Shown here: positions 10,313 through 20,532 of the stretch, piece after piece
Numbering within the stretch: the stretch's first letter is position 1
How the letters are laid out: every line of letters begins with the position of its first letter
NCBI GenBank assembly: GCA_001600635.1
Contig: BCKL01000021.1
Location: 124,001 to 188,000, forward strand
Reading direction: 5' to 3'
Length of the DNA: 64,000 bases
Source of the DNA: Leucosporidium creatinivorum
Taxonomy: Eukaryota > Basidiomycota > Microbotryomycetes > Leucosporidiales > Leucosporidiaceae
Made by a program: the position numbers and the translations under genes
The notes under the pieces: model-generated
Databases searched by the model: none
The model's input: the letters and a program-made list of their open reading frames with translations, nothing else
Told to the model about the DNA's origin: nothing

Positions 10313-10777
10313 ATGTCCGCCAGCACCGTTCGTTCTCTCTCCGCTCGCACCGACCCTCGCGCTTGCTCGCTTACCCTCTTCTACCACTACAGAATACTTC
10401 CACCTCGGGCGGAATCGCCGACAAGGTCTCCAACGCCGCTTCCTACGTCTCCGAGACGGCCAAGGAGATGACTTCGAGCGCTCAAAAGGAGGGACACAAG
10501 GTGCGCTCGGTTCGGCCGCCTCTCCTCTCTCGCGCTGGGAGCTGACCCAGAGTGATGAGACTACAGGAGCAAGCCAAGGGCAACACGGGAGGAGGCATCG
10601 CTGACCAGGCGAGTGGAGCGGTCAAGGCTGCCGGGGACAAGATTGATGAGACGGCGCAGTGAGTTTCATGCTGCTCGGCGCCGAGTCTCGAGAAGGAGTG
10701 AGAAGCTGACTCTGCTTCTCTTACTCTGCTACAGCGGAAGCAAGGCCGACGCTCACAAGGAGATGGTCAAGCACTAA
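10313..10777 (+). CDS. Grg1/Ccg-1-like small stress protein
   Basis: Four exons (10313-10327, 10393-10500, 10567-10658, 10735-10777) give an 85-aa, highly polar, alanine/lysine-rich protein beginning MSASTNTSTSGGIADKVSN and ending SKADAHKEMVKH. The repeat-like IADKVSNAASYVSETAKEM and IADQASGAVKAAGDKIDET units and the KADAHKE tail resemble fungal glucose-repressible/clock-controlled Grg1 (Ccg-1) proteins. Those are small, intrinsically disordered, abundant stress and starvation proteins of uncertain biochemistry. First exon is only 15 nt. A CsbD- or LEA-like label would be the alternative. Intron 3 contains the 12-bp palindrome CTCGGCGCCGAG at 10674-10685. It interrupts the BTB array. Confidence 0.75.
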
Positions 10778-11169
10778 GTACTTTCGGACTTCTGTAGCTT
10801 CCCACTCCCCTCCCCCGCTTGATAGCTTCGCGCCCGAACGTTCTCCGAGTCTGCAAATCAGTGCCCCTCTTCAGTAGTACCACAGCAGCGGGAAGAGAGC
10901 GCTACAGCTAGAGAGTGAAGTCCGATTCCTGCTCTGCTACCGAATCTGCTCTCCTTGACCGAAACCTACCGAAACGGAAGCGGGGGTTGTCCTTCGCGCG
11001 AGCCGGCTTTCATCGCTCTCGCTTCGACTACTTGCTACTCGACCTCATCTCAGCTACAGCCTCGACTCGCTGCTGCTCTGCTACACCCACGCGCTCTACT
11101 GTACGACAAACCGCCGCGCACCGCTTCAGCGCGTCGCTCCTTCCCCGCCCTCTCTCACTCCCGCTCCCC
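10778..11169. other. Intergenic, Grg1-like 3' end to BTB4
   Basis: About 390 bp; CT-rich leader before the BTB4 ATG. No other feature seen. Confidence 0.35.
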
Positions 11170-13047
11170 ATGTCGACCACACCAGGCAACGAGCCGCCTC
11201 TCAAGATCTCTGAGCGTTTCAATGCAAGCGATGCAGACGTCCTTCTGGTATCAAGCGAGTGAGCTGGGCGTTCCCGGCTGCTCCCCCACCTTAACGCTGA
11301 CCCGCTCTCGCTTTGTGCAGCAACGTCAGCTTCCGAGTCCATCGCACGAACCTCTGCGCCAGTTCCATCATCTTCAAGGACATGTTCGACGTCGGGACGG
11401 AGGTCTCAAACGCAGGCAAGCTACCTACCGTGGAGCTGCAAGAGTCGAGCCTCGTTCTCGAGGTGGTGCTGCCCTACATCTACCCAAACCGACTCGAAGC
11501 CTTCACGCTGTACTTTCCATCGACCTACGAGGTGATCAGAGCGCTGGACAAGTACGGAGTGAGTAGCGAGGAGCAGTCAAGCCGAGCGCCGAAGTTCCTG
11601 GCCTCCAAGGAAACCGCTACGGCCCAGATTTCCAGCCTCGGTCTTGTAGTGTAGTGCCTGTAGTCCCACTACAAAGCACTACATAGACACTACGGCACTA
11701 CGGCACTACACTACAGGGCACTACGGAGGCGCTACGCTGCCTCTCGCAGCTCTAGAGAGGGTATAGCGGTCATGTAGGCCTACAAGAAGTCACCACGAGC
11801 GTTGATGGTATCGAATTGATACGCTACAGCGAGCTGGAGCCATTGCGAGCCTTCAGGGAGAAGTCCCAGATCGCCGAACTTGCGCCGAGCTGCTTCCTAG
11901 TTGTAACAAGAAATGTAAGAAAACATCCCGATGATTGATTGAATCGCTTGGTCGCAATGCCTGTGATTCGACCCCCCAAACAGAAAGAAAGATATGGGCG
12001 GCGACGGCTGACGGGACTGAACCCGCTCGCCAAAAGATTCCTGAGCGGGAGAATAGGCTCGAAAAGCGAGATTAACCAGTGATCTACAGCACTTTCGCGC
12101 GATTTCAGTGTGCACTAGGGTAAATATTGGCCTGCAGCACCACTCGAAGCCCTCCTGAGCTCTCTCGGCGCTGATCGCAACCCTGGGAGCACTCGGGACT
12201 ACAGGGGCACTACATGGGACTACATGGAGGGGGTCCCGTAGCTGTAGTGTAGTGGGTGAGCACTACACTACGACTTTGCACTACAAAGCACTACTTCGAG
12301 GCGGTTCCCTTGGAGGCCAGGCCGAACCGCCGAAGCCGAACTGACCCAAGTTCTTCGTTGCAGTTGGAGCGAGGCTTGGAAGCGGTCCTCGGTGCCCTCA
12401 TGTGCGCCGGAATCCCTGTTTCCCGCTGTAGAAAGCTAAGCTGACCACTCTCGCTTGCAGTCAGCGAGACCTCACCAGCCTCTCAACCTCGGCCCCCGAC
12501 GTGCTCGTCACGTTCGCGCTGGCTGCCCAGATGAGTCGACAGACCACCAAGGACCTCGCCGTCCGCAAGCTCTTCGAGGACTACAACATATCTTCCGACG
12601 ACGTAGCGGCCCGGTCGAATAGCCTCGGAGACGAGCTCCCTTCAGCCTCGGCTTACATCTCAGATCTCGCAAGTCTATTCCTTTCCCAACGCTGCATCAC
12701 TATTCTGACTACCCCTTTGACAGAACGCCCTTCTACAGCGGCGCGAGGACACCATCCGTCGCAAGCGAGATACGCTCGGCGATGAGCTAGCGGGCCAGCT
12801 CAAGATTCTGCGAGTGACATCCTCCTCCGGCCGGCCTCCCTCAATGAGGGCAGCTCCTCTTTCGAGCGCATTCTATCTCTGGCAGAGCGCTAGACACAAG
12901 CGGACCGTTTCGAGTTTTCGGGACTTCAAAATCACCGAGGCCCAGGAGTTCCGAAACGTTGAGATGGATGCGGAGGTGAATCGAGTGGTCAAGAATGCGT
13001 TAGACCAGCAGAGCTTGCTGTTGCATGGCCTTCCGGAGCAGCTGTAA
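11170..13047 (+). CDS. BTB4: BTB/POZ-domain protein (transposon in intron 2)
   Basis: Intact 298-aa family member. Exons: 11170-11258, 11321-11558 (238 nt), 12364-12401 (38 nt), 12461-12668 (208 nt), 12724-13047; all phases close. The BTB fold is NVSFRVHRTNLCASSIIFKDMF to VLPYIYPNRLE and YEVIRALDKYG. The helical C-terminal half includes GLEAVLGAL, VLVTFALAAQMS, NALLQRREDTIRRKRDTLG and a tail ending LHGLPEQL. Intron 2 is 805 nt instead of about 55-60 because it carries a TIR element (11597-12321). Intron 4 must use a GC donor (GCAAGT at 12669) to keep frame. Biochemical role unknown; adaptor function in cullin-3 ligases is inferred from the family only. Confidence 0.75.
11597..12321. mobile_element. 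Non-autonomous TIR DNA transposon (MITE-like) in BTB4 intron
   Basis: About 725 bp bounded by 21-nt terminal inverted repeats, 11597-11617 and 12301-12321, matching at 20 of 21 positions (CCTGGCCTCCAAGG at the left end). Both subterminal regions are packed with CACTAC/GTAGTG words, and CACTACAAAGCACTAC occurs near each end (11667-11685 and 12279-12294). Subterminal repeats of this kind are typical transposase-binding arrays. No transposase frame is present. Flanks share only CCGAA (8-bp blocks CCGAAGTT and CCGAACCG), so a target-site duplication is weak. Superfamily unresolved; hAT-like is a guess. Confidence 0.7.
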
Positions 13048-13470
13048 TCAGCAATGAGTCTGAGATCGTCCGCCGAGCTCCAGCGCCGAGAGCTGTTCGA
13101 GCTACATAGTTGACGCCCGAGAGTGACAGGCCGAGGAGGGGCGAGCTCCGCACTTGTCCGAGCTGTATGTTACTTTCGAGCAGTCAAGCGTGGCATGTAC
13201 GGGATGAGTAGCTCGGACGAGCGCCGAACGAGCGCCGAGCAGGGGAGCTGAGCTGCTGTAGAGCAAGGGGAGCAGTGAGGGTGCTGCGAAAGCGTAAAAT
13301 TTTAATCTGCCGAACGCTACTCGGCTACAATCAGCTCTGCGAGCGATTGAAGTACAAGTCACGTGCCTCAACATTTCGACTTCGAGAGGCGAGAGCTGGC
13401 CAGCCGTTGTTTTTCGCTCTCTCCCCTCGACCACTCGCTGCGCCTCACCCGAGGGCTACCCTCCTACAGG
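13048..13470. promoter_or_regulatory. BUB1 upstream region with CACGTG site
   Basis: About 420 bp. GTCACGTG at 13358-13365, about 105 bp before the ATG, is a consensus E-box/Cbf1-type site (RTCACGTG). GCGCCGA words cluster near 13220. CTACAG directly before the ATG could be a 5' UTR intron acceptor. Confidence 0.4.
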
Positions 13471-16400
13471 ATGGACCAATCGCTAGTCACTCCAGCACGT
13501 CCTACACAACCAATCGACATCTCCACCATCGAGCAACAGAAGGAGAACATCCAACCTTTGGCCTCTGGTCGCTCAGCTTCTCAACTCGCTTCCCTCTCGT
13601 CTCACTCTCGCTCAGGCTTGGGTTCGAAGCTAGCAGAAGAGCACAAGCTGTACCAAGCTCGCTTGGATGCCGTAGACACCTTCGAACGAGAGGGAGCCTG
13701 GGAGGAAGGGCGAGATGGTCTCTCAGCCGACGAGGTCTCGACGATGGCCGAAGACCCGCTCGACATTCACCACCAGTACGCTCGCTTCGTACTCGGCAAT
13801 TACCCAGCAGGAGCTAGCGCTACGAGCAAACTGGTGCCGCTGTTGGAGGCCAGCACGAGGCGCTTTGTCGACGACGAGCGATACAAGAATGATCCGAGGT
13901 ATCTGAGGCTGTGGAACCTCTACGCCAAGAACATGGAGGCCCCCGAGGATTGCTACAGGTTCTTGTTCGCCAAAGGGATTGGAGAGAAGCTCGCCTCGCT
14001 GTATGAGGAGTTTGCTATCGTCTTGGAACAGGCGGGCAGGTGCGTCGCGTCGGTGTTGAATGAGCGCGTTCGAGCTGATTCTGTGGGATGATACAGGCGC
14101 AAGGAAGCGGACAAGATCTACACCCTAGGTATCAACCGCTCAGTGACCCCCCTCGAACGCATCAAGAAGCGCCACATCGACTTCCAAGAGCGCATGCTTC
14201 ACGCCCCTGCGCTCCCTTCTCCTCCTCGGCCTTCGCCCCCTTCGTCCTCTTCTACTTCGGCCTCAACCGCTCGCCCAATCCTCTCAGGCGCAGGAATGGC
14301 TCCCTCCGGCTCCGGCTCTGGACCTACCAAAGAGAACGGCGCCAACGCGTTCGCCATCTTTCGGGACTCGGGCGCGTCGAAGGGGGAGGCTGCTGCCGGA
14401 GCAGGATGGGAGGATCTGGGAACGGTCAAGAGCAGGAAGAGGGAGAATGAGATCGAGGCTACTGAGTGGAAAGGGGAGACGCTGCCTATGGCTAGTGCTT
14501 CCAAGCCCGGCGGAGGAGGGTTCAAGCTCGAGGTCTTTAGGGATTCGGTTCGTCTGCTTCCTCTCCCCTCTCGTCGCTCGTCGCTCACGCTCTTTTCCTA
14601 CAGGTGGCTCCACCACCCACCCCCTCCCGCACCGACCCTAACGCCAACGCCGACGTCTTCACCCGCTCCCTCCGAGGCCCCTCCGAAGCCGAAGCCCTCC
14701 GTCACGACCCTTTCAAGAACTTCTCCTCCTCCGACCGAAACCTCGCTGCTATCGACCCTCTCGAGGGACTTGAGGTCCTCCCCACCACCACCACCGCGCT
14801 CTCCGCCTCGACGAAGCCCTCGGCCTCGGCGCCGAGCAAGCTTTCGACCAAGAAGTCCAAATCGAAGGACAAGGAGCCTAAGGTTCCTGCGGCCAAGCCG
14901 ACGAGCGAGAGGGTCGCGTGCGACCTTTCGGCTATCTACCCTGAGCCGGGTGTCGAGTACAGCTTCGAGGAGATTATGATGAAGAAGCGGAGGGAGCGGG
15001 AAGGAAACGTTGTCGCAAGTTGGAATGGTTGGGAATGGAGCGAAGCGTGGAGGGAGGAGACGGTTAGGACTGGAGGTGAGTGGGCGGCTTCAGAGAGGGA
15101 GATGGGAGACGAGCTAATCCGGCTCACGTTGAGCAGAGACGACCTACCTCTTTGATCCCGAGACTTCGTGGCCTTTGCTTCATCATCCGATGACTGGAGG
15201 TGAGTAATCTCTACTCTCGGAGTAGAACAGCGCTGACTTCCTCGCTCTACAGCACCGCTCTTCGACTTTGTTCCTCGACCCTCGCCTGCACCGGCAACCT
15301 CGGCGCCCTCACCAGCACCAGCAGCTCCTTCGCCCGCTCGCCTCGCCTCACCAGCACCAGCAGACACCGAGACCTTCTTCGAGTCGCCCACCCGCCCCTC
15401 CGCCTCGCAGCAGAGCCAAGCGCACAGCTTGCTCTCCCCCTCCCCTCCACCAGCGCAGCAGCCTCAGCGCTCCCTCCTCGACGAACAATCGCCTACTCGC
15501 TCTCCTCCCCCAGCAGCGAGCCAGGACTCAGTCGCTCCTCTCCTCTCTTTCTCGCCCTCTCCGACTTCCCCGTCCGCCGACGCCGAGCAGCAGCAGCTCT
15601 CGCCTCTCAACCCCCGTCGACCCCCTTCTCCCACAATCAACACCCGTCTCGCCGCCAACCTGCTGGACGATCTCTGGGCCAAGACGCTCGATTTCGGCGG
15701 CGACGAGCGCGCTGCCTCTCGGGACTCGGACGACTCGGAGCGTGATTCGGACGACGAGGATGAGGAGGAGGATCGAGCAGCATGGGCCGATATTCCCCAC
15801 TCGCAGCTCAACCAGGCGAGCCAGTTCACCCAATCAACAGCGGCTGGCTCGCAGGAGGACCCTCAGTTCGTGCCGTTCTCGCAGACGGCTAGTCAACTAG
15901 ACGACAGTCTCTTCCTGCCGACGCAGAGTCAGGCGCAGGGAGAGTTTAGTCAGTTGTCGGATGTGATGGAGGGCAGCGAGGAGAGTGAGGAGCTCGGGAG
16001 GAGGGTTGGAGGAGCGGGAGCGACGGGACCGATTAGGATGGACGACGCCGACGAGGACGATGGAGACGAGAATGGAGGGATCGTGGCGAGGCCGGCGCCG
16101 ATGCAGCTCTTCCGAGATGCAGCGGCTACTCCCGCTACGCCCAGCGCTGGCTTCCGACCCACCCGAGCACCTTTCGGCGTCAAGACACCCCTCGGCGCCA
16201 CCTCCGCTCCTCCTCCTGCCCCGTCTTCGGCATTCACCATCCTCCGCGACGACCAACCTACTCAAGAGGAGGAGGACGAAGAGGAGCACGACGACTCGTT
16301 CGAGGACTTCGAGGCGCCTCTCTCCGAATCGCAAGAGCAACAACGAGCGCTCGGGGACGGCTTCGCCTTCGGTCGCAGGGAGAAGGGCATTCCCTCTCGC

Positions 16401-18212
16401 TACGCTCCCTTCATCGACGCGATGACGCCTGTCAAGGAGGCTACGATGGAGTATACCGGCGCTTACACGACGTCAAGTTTGTCCGCCAGCACGAGGTCGA
16501 GGAGGGAGAGCGCTTTCCCCGTTACGGCGCCGGTGGAGGAGGAGGATGAGGAGGAGGAGGAGAGTGAGGATGATGGGGATCGGGCGTTTGTGGAGTATGC
16601 GGCTGAGGAGGAGGAGGAGGAGAGCGATAGGTCGAGGAGTGGGTCGTCGGATGAGGAACCCGACACGGAGGAGGACGAGCCCCTCGCTCTCGTCGCCCAG
16701 CAACAGCAACAACAGTCCCCCCACACTCCTCATCAAGCACTCGCCGAGGTCTCGCTCGAGGACTCTTCCCACGACTGGCGCGACTCGACGAGGAAGGACG
16801 GCCAGTTCGACGAGGTCGCCGGCGACTCGAGCGTCGAGCCCTCGGTCGGTGGACAGGATCGGTCGTTCGAGGTCTCGCTCAATGGATCGTTGCCCGAAGG
16901 ATACACCATCACGGGCAACCAGAGCGGCATGTCGACGGGCATGGTCCTCGCCGATACGACCACCGGCGGCAACACCTCCTCCTCCTCTGCCGACGCCTCG
17001 ACCGACGCCATCAACCCCTTCACCGACGAGGTTCTCAAATCTCTCCTCGCCGACGTCTCGCCTCCAATCCTCCAACACCCCTCCGTCTCCGACTTCACCT
17101 CCTCCACCGCCAACAACCTCTCCTCCCTCCAAAAGACCTCCAAGCGGCGCCAATCGAAGGGCGGCAAGGACCGCACCGGCATCATCGAGGACGCCTGGGA
17201 GCTCGACCTTGGCGGCGAGGTCTTCTCCGTCCGGGAGAAGCTCGGCGAGGGAGCTTTCGGCGCAGTCTTCCGCGTCGCTGCTCCTTCGGACCCGGACGTT
17301 TCCTTCGATCCGGACGCAGAGGATGAGGAGTCCTCCCTCGCAGTCAAGATCGAGCGACCCTCCAACCTCTGGGAGTTCCACATCCTCGACCAACTCCACC
17401 AGCGCCTTCCCCCTCGCATCCGCCAAGCCGTCGTCCGCGCAGACCGCCTCTACGCCTTCGCCGACGAATCGTACCTCTTCCTCGACTTCTGCGACCAAGG
17501 CTCCCTCCTCGACGCCGTCAACAAGGCCAACGAATCGGGTATTGCGCCTCCCACGGGCGGAGCGTCGACAGGACTGGAGGAGCTCGTCGCCCTATTCTTC
17601 ATAATTGAGCTTCTTCGCGTCGTTGAGGGATTCCACGAGGCGGGATTCATCCACGGGGACCTCAAGATTGATAACTGCCTCGTTAGGCTCGAGGAGGTCG
17701 AAGGAGGAGCGAGGAATTGGTCGACGGCGTACGATCCGAGCGGCGCGGGAGGATGGGCCAACAAGGGCGTCAAGGTCATCGACTTTGGTCGGACGATCGA
17801 TACGATTCGTTTCCCTGGAGGACAGCAGTTCGTTTGCGACTTCGAGACGGATGAGTTTGATTGTGTGGAGATGAGGGAGAAGCGGAGTTGGACGTACGAG
17901 CCCGATTACTTTGGGCTCGCTTCCATCGCGTTCAACCTACTCTTCGGACGGTACATCGAGACCAAGCCTATCGTCGACGAGGAGACGGGACGGACGAGGT
18001 ACACCATCAACCAGAACTTCAAGCGCTACCACCAGGCCGAGCTTTGGACCAAGTTGTTCGAGGCGCTCCTCAACCCCAAGGACGTCAGGCCGGACGCGTC
18101 GTTGCCCATTACGAGCGAGTTGAGGGGAATCAGGGAGGAGATGGAGGGTTGGCTCGCCAAGAACTGCGATAAGAATGGCAAGAGCCTCAAGAGCTTGATC
18201 AAGAAGATGTGA
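13471..18212 (+). CDS. BUB1: Undivided Mad3/Bub1 (MadBub) spindle-checkpoint kinase
   Basis: Kinetochore spindle-assembly-checkpoint kinase. Exons 13471-14039, 14097-14547, 14604-15075, 15137-15199, 15253-18212; 1504 aa. In order: KEN box at residues 24-26; Mad3/Bub1 TPR region (about 95-220, HHQYARFVLGNYP, YLRLWNLYAKNMEAP, ITLG-type IYTLGINR); a second KEN at 268-270 next to an ABBA-type FAIFRD (275-280); another VFRD at about 336-339; a GLEBS-like Bub3-binding EYSFEEIMMKKRRE near 458-471; a long acidic linker; and a kinase domain from about 1167 with GEGAFGAVF, AVKIE (about 1214), HGDLKIDN (about 1318) and IDFG (about 1360). Both KENs plus kinase in one protein means Mad3 and Bub1 functions are not split between two genes. 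An alternative terminal splice (GTGAGT overlapping the stop) is discussed under findings. Confidence 0.95.
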
Positions 18213-18559
18213 GTTGCCTCGGTTTGCCTCTTCGCTGCAGTACAGCGAGCTGATCTCTTCTCTTGCTCACGGCATAGGGAGATCTACTCGATGGCGCGCT
18301 AGAGCAGCGGTGAGGCAGAGCGACGAGGTAGAGCAGCGCTCGACGCTCGGAGAGGAAGGGAGGGGTGCGGCTTTCGTCTTTCACACATCAACTACACACT
18401 TTTTAGCGCGTCCTTATCACATCCTGTATAGCTCCCATCATTCTGCAAGCGACTCTTCTGCTGCATACGCTCACTCGAGAGGTCAAAACGCGCTCCCCTT
18501 CCAGATTGCTATACCGGCGAGAGATGGGTGTTATTGTCTACCAAGCGAGCAGTATTGCG

Positions 18560-18614
<55 letters not shown>

Positions 18615-19233
18615 GTGGAAAGATGGAAGAGGCAAGAGATAGGACTTTGAAGAGGGGTGGCTGCCCACTACTCGTCGAATTCAGCCGGGAGAGCGCTCGT
18701 CGAATTCGACGAATTATTGAAGGGTCTCCCTCCTGCCAAATCGTCGACTTTGCTTCCTGCACCCGTTCGCTCGCTTCTTGCACCTCTGTGATCTGCCCAG
18801 CATCCCTCGTATCAGCTCTCTGGAACATTCGCAGCTCTCGCATCGCCCTCACAACAGGCCCGCGCCCTCCAATGGTCCTCTCTGCCTCTGCCGAGGCGGA
18901 AGTCGCGCCTCGGGAAGCCTCCAGCCCTCGGGCCTCGTCTGCGCGTACGGCTCTCGACTAGCCTACACCTACTTCCCTACACCCGCGCCTAGGGCAGAGG
19001 TTCTCAACCGGGGATTACTGCAGAACGAGCGCGGCAAAGGACGACGCTGGGGCGAGAGCGAAGCGCGCTGTCTCACCTTCAGGGAGTGCTGGAGTGCAGC
19101 AGAAGGCTACAGCGACCTTGCAGCTCTGTAGGGAGATCCTCGCCAAGTTCGCTCTCGCGCCTCTTGACTTCCTGCCACATCTTTTGCTCCCGCCTCTCTC
19201 GACTCGAATCTCTTCCCCAACTCACTGCAAGCG
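18213..19233. other. Intergenic, BUB1 3' end to lysine-rich gene
   Basis: About 1 kb without a convincing gene. It contains a possible alternative BUB1 terminal exon (18279-18303), the 53-nt poly-G tract and a 16-bp perfect palindrome TCGTCGAATTCGACGA (18697-18712). Open frames across it are driven by the homopolymer or are low complexity. Confidence 0.45.
18561..18613. repeat. 53-nt poly-G homopolymer
   Basis: Uninterrupted run of 53 G between GCGC and AGTGG. Far longer than other runs in the window (19 C at 160, 13 G at 54538). Either a genuine unstable G tract able to form stacked quadruplexes or an assembly/sequencing artefact at a gap. Confidence 0.85.
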
Positions 19234-20097
19234 ATGCCCAAAGCAGCCAAAGAGAAGGTCATCAAGCCTCCTACCAAGAACATCGTGCAGGTGAGCTGCA
19301 CCCTCTCTCTCTTTCTCGTCGTCCAATCGCCTGCTCGAGGGTCATCTCCCGCTAAAACACGCCCGCTTTGCATCTCCGACGACTACAGGAAGCATGCTAC
19401 TACGCTGATGATCAGTGCGTAGCCCTTCCTGCCCCGCTCTGCAGCCTCCCGCCTTGCGCCGAGCGAGAGAAGCGACGAACTGACGCGCTCGACCCGCTTG
19501 CACCGCTTCACTGTTGACAGGAAGCCGCTCAGCCAGGTCAAGATCCTCCAAGCTGGAGAAGAGCAGGGATACTTCAATGCCGACAATGGACGTACTAAGG
19601 CTGCCGTCAAGAAGGCTTGCGAGGTGAGCCCTCCTCTCCCTCGCCTCCTCTTGCTCATGGAAACTGACCGATTTTGCATCTTTTGCATTGCTTGGGATGG
19701 TACAGACTTTGGTCGCAGAGGGGAGGCTGATTCAGGTGAGCTTGAGGGTTGTAAAATGCGGTGGGAACGAGACGGGCCGCCGCCGTGCGAGCGCCGAGAG
19801 CTGATCTTGCTCACTTGCCTTCGCAACGCACGCAGACCAAGAACTCGTACCAGCTCTCCGATGCTGCTCGCCAGGAGTACGATGAGCTCGCTGAGACGAG
19901 TGAGGAGGAGGTCAGTCTTCCTTCTGCGCCCTCACTGCAATCGCCGAAGATCGTCTACCGCCGAGCGCTGACCTTTCGCCCTCTCCGCGCTCGCTACACT
20001 GCTACAGGTCGTGGTCAAGAAGACGCCAGCGAAGAAGAAGAAGGTTAGCACTCCCAAGACCGAGTCGGCGCCCAAGAAGAAGAAGGGCAAGAAGTGA
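19234..20097 (+). CDS. Small lysine-rich winged-helix-like (H1-like?) nuclear protein
   Basis: Six exons (19234-19290, 19389-19414, 19521-19623, 19706-19735, 19836-19910, 20008-20097) give 126 aa. A compact N-terminal domain ends with KKACETLVAEGRLIQTKNSYQLSD, whose helix-turn-strand pattern resembles the end of a winged-helix/linker-histone globular domain. It is followed by an acidic spacer (ETSEEE) and a basic tail with KKTPAKKKK, STPK and APKKKKGKK, like H1 tails. I do not recognise a named orthologue. DNA- or chromatin-binding is inferred from fold resemblance and charge only. Exons of 26 and 30 nt are notable. Intron 4 contains GCGCCGAG at 19791-19798 just before its branch point. Confidence 0.7.
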
Positions 20098-20532
20098 GGG
20101 AGCGTGGAAGAAGGAGCCGTTCGGAGGGGAGCGAGCTCGGCAGAGTCGCTTTGTGGTCGCGTTTTCCTTTTCACCTTTCGTCGAGTCGTCCTAGTTTCAC
20201 CTTGTTGTGATCTTTTTCACTGTATACCCCCTTTGATAGCTGTGGTGTCCTGCATTTTCGTTCATCAGCCGCCTAAGTCTCATCGCCGAGAGTGAGAAAG
20301 AGAGAGCGAGCACCGAGTGGGGCTCGTGGAGACAAACAGATCGTCGCAACTTGTGTGGAGGTACAGGATCCTGCTCGTGCTGCTTCAGATTCGGTGCGAG
20401 GTGAAGATCAAGACGAGCTTTTCGCCGGCGAGCGATCTCTCCCTCCGACCGCATCGTCCACTCGACTCGAATCGCGTTCGGAGACGAAGGGATCTCGCCA
20501 TCACGTGACAGTACACCTCTACTACCTCCGAC
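20098..20532. promoter_or_regulatory. Intergenic with CACGTGA near the next start
   Basis: 435 bp. TCACGTGA at 20501-20508, 25 bp before the next ATG, is a palindromic E-box/Cbf1-type site. Nothing coding seen. Confidence 0.35.

Noticed and set aside
12301-12321. Clean 8-bp target-site duplication for the BTB4 intron element
   Set aside because: Flanks share only CCGAA; the rest differs, so I do not claim a duplication.
16473-17498. 341-codon open frame antisense to the BUB1 kinase gene, and a 352-codon frame in another sense frame (16546-17604)
   Set aside because: Both are shadows of the acidic, codon-biased BUB1 exon; composition (Arg/Ser/Pro- or Glu/Val/Gly-rich) is the expected mirror of GAG/GAC-rich coding DNA and no motif is present.
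18214-18642. Open frame with a long glycine run across the poly-G tract
   Set aside because: The frame is created by the homopolymer; no conserved sequence on either side.
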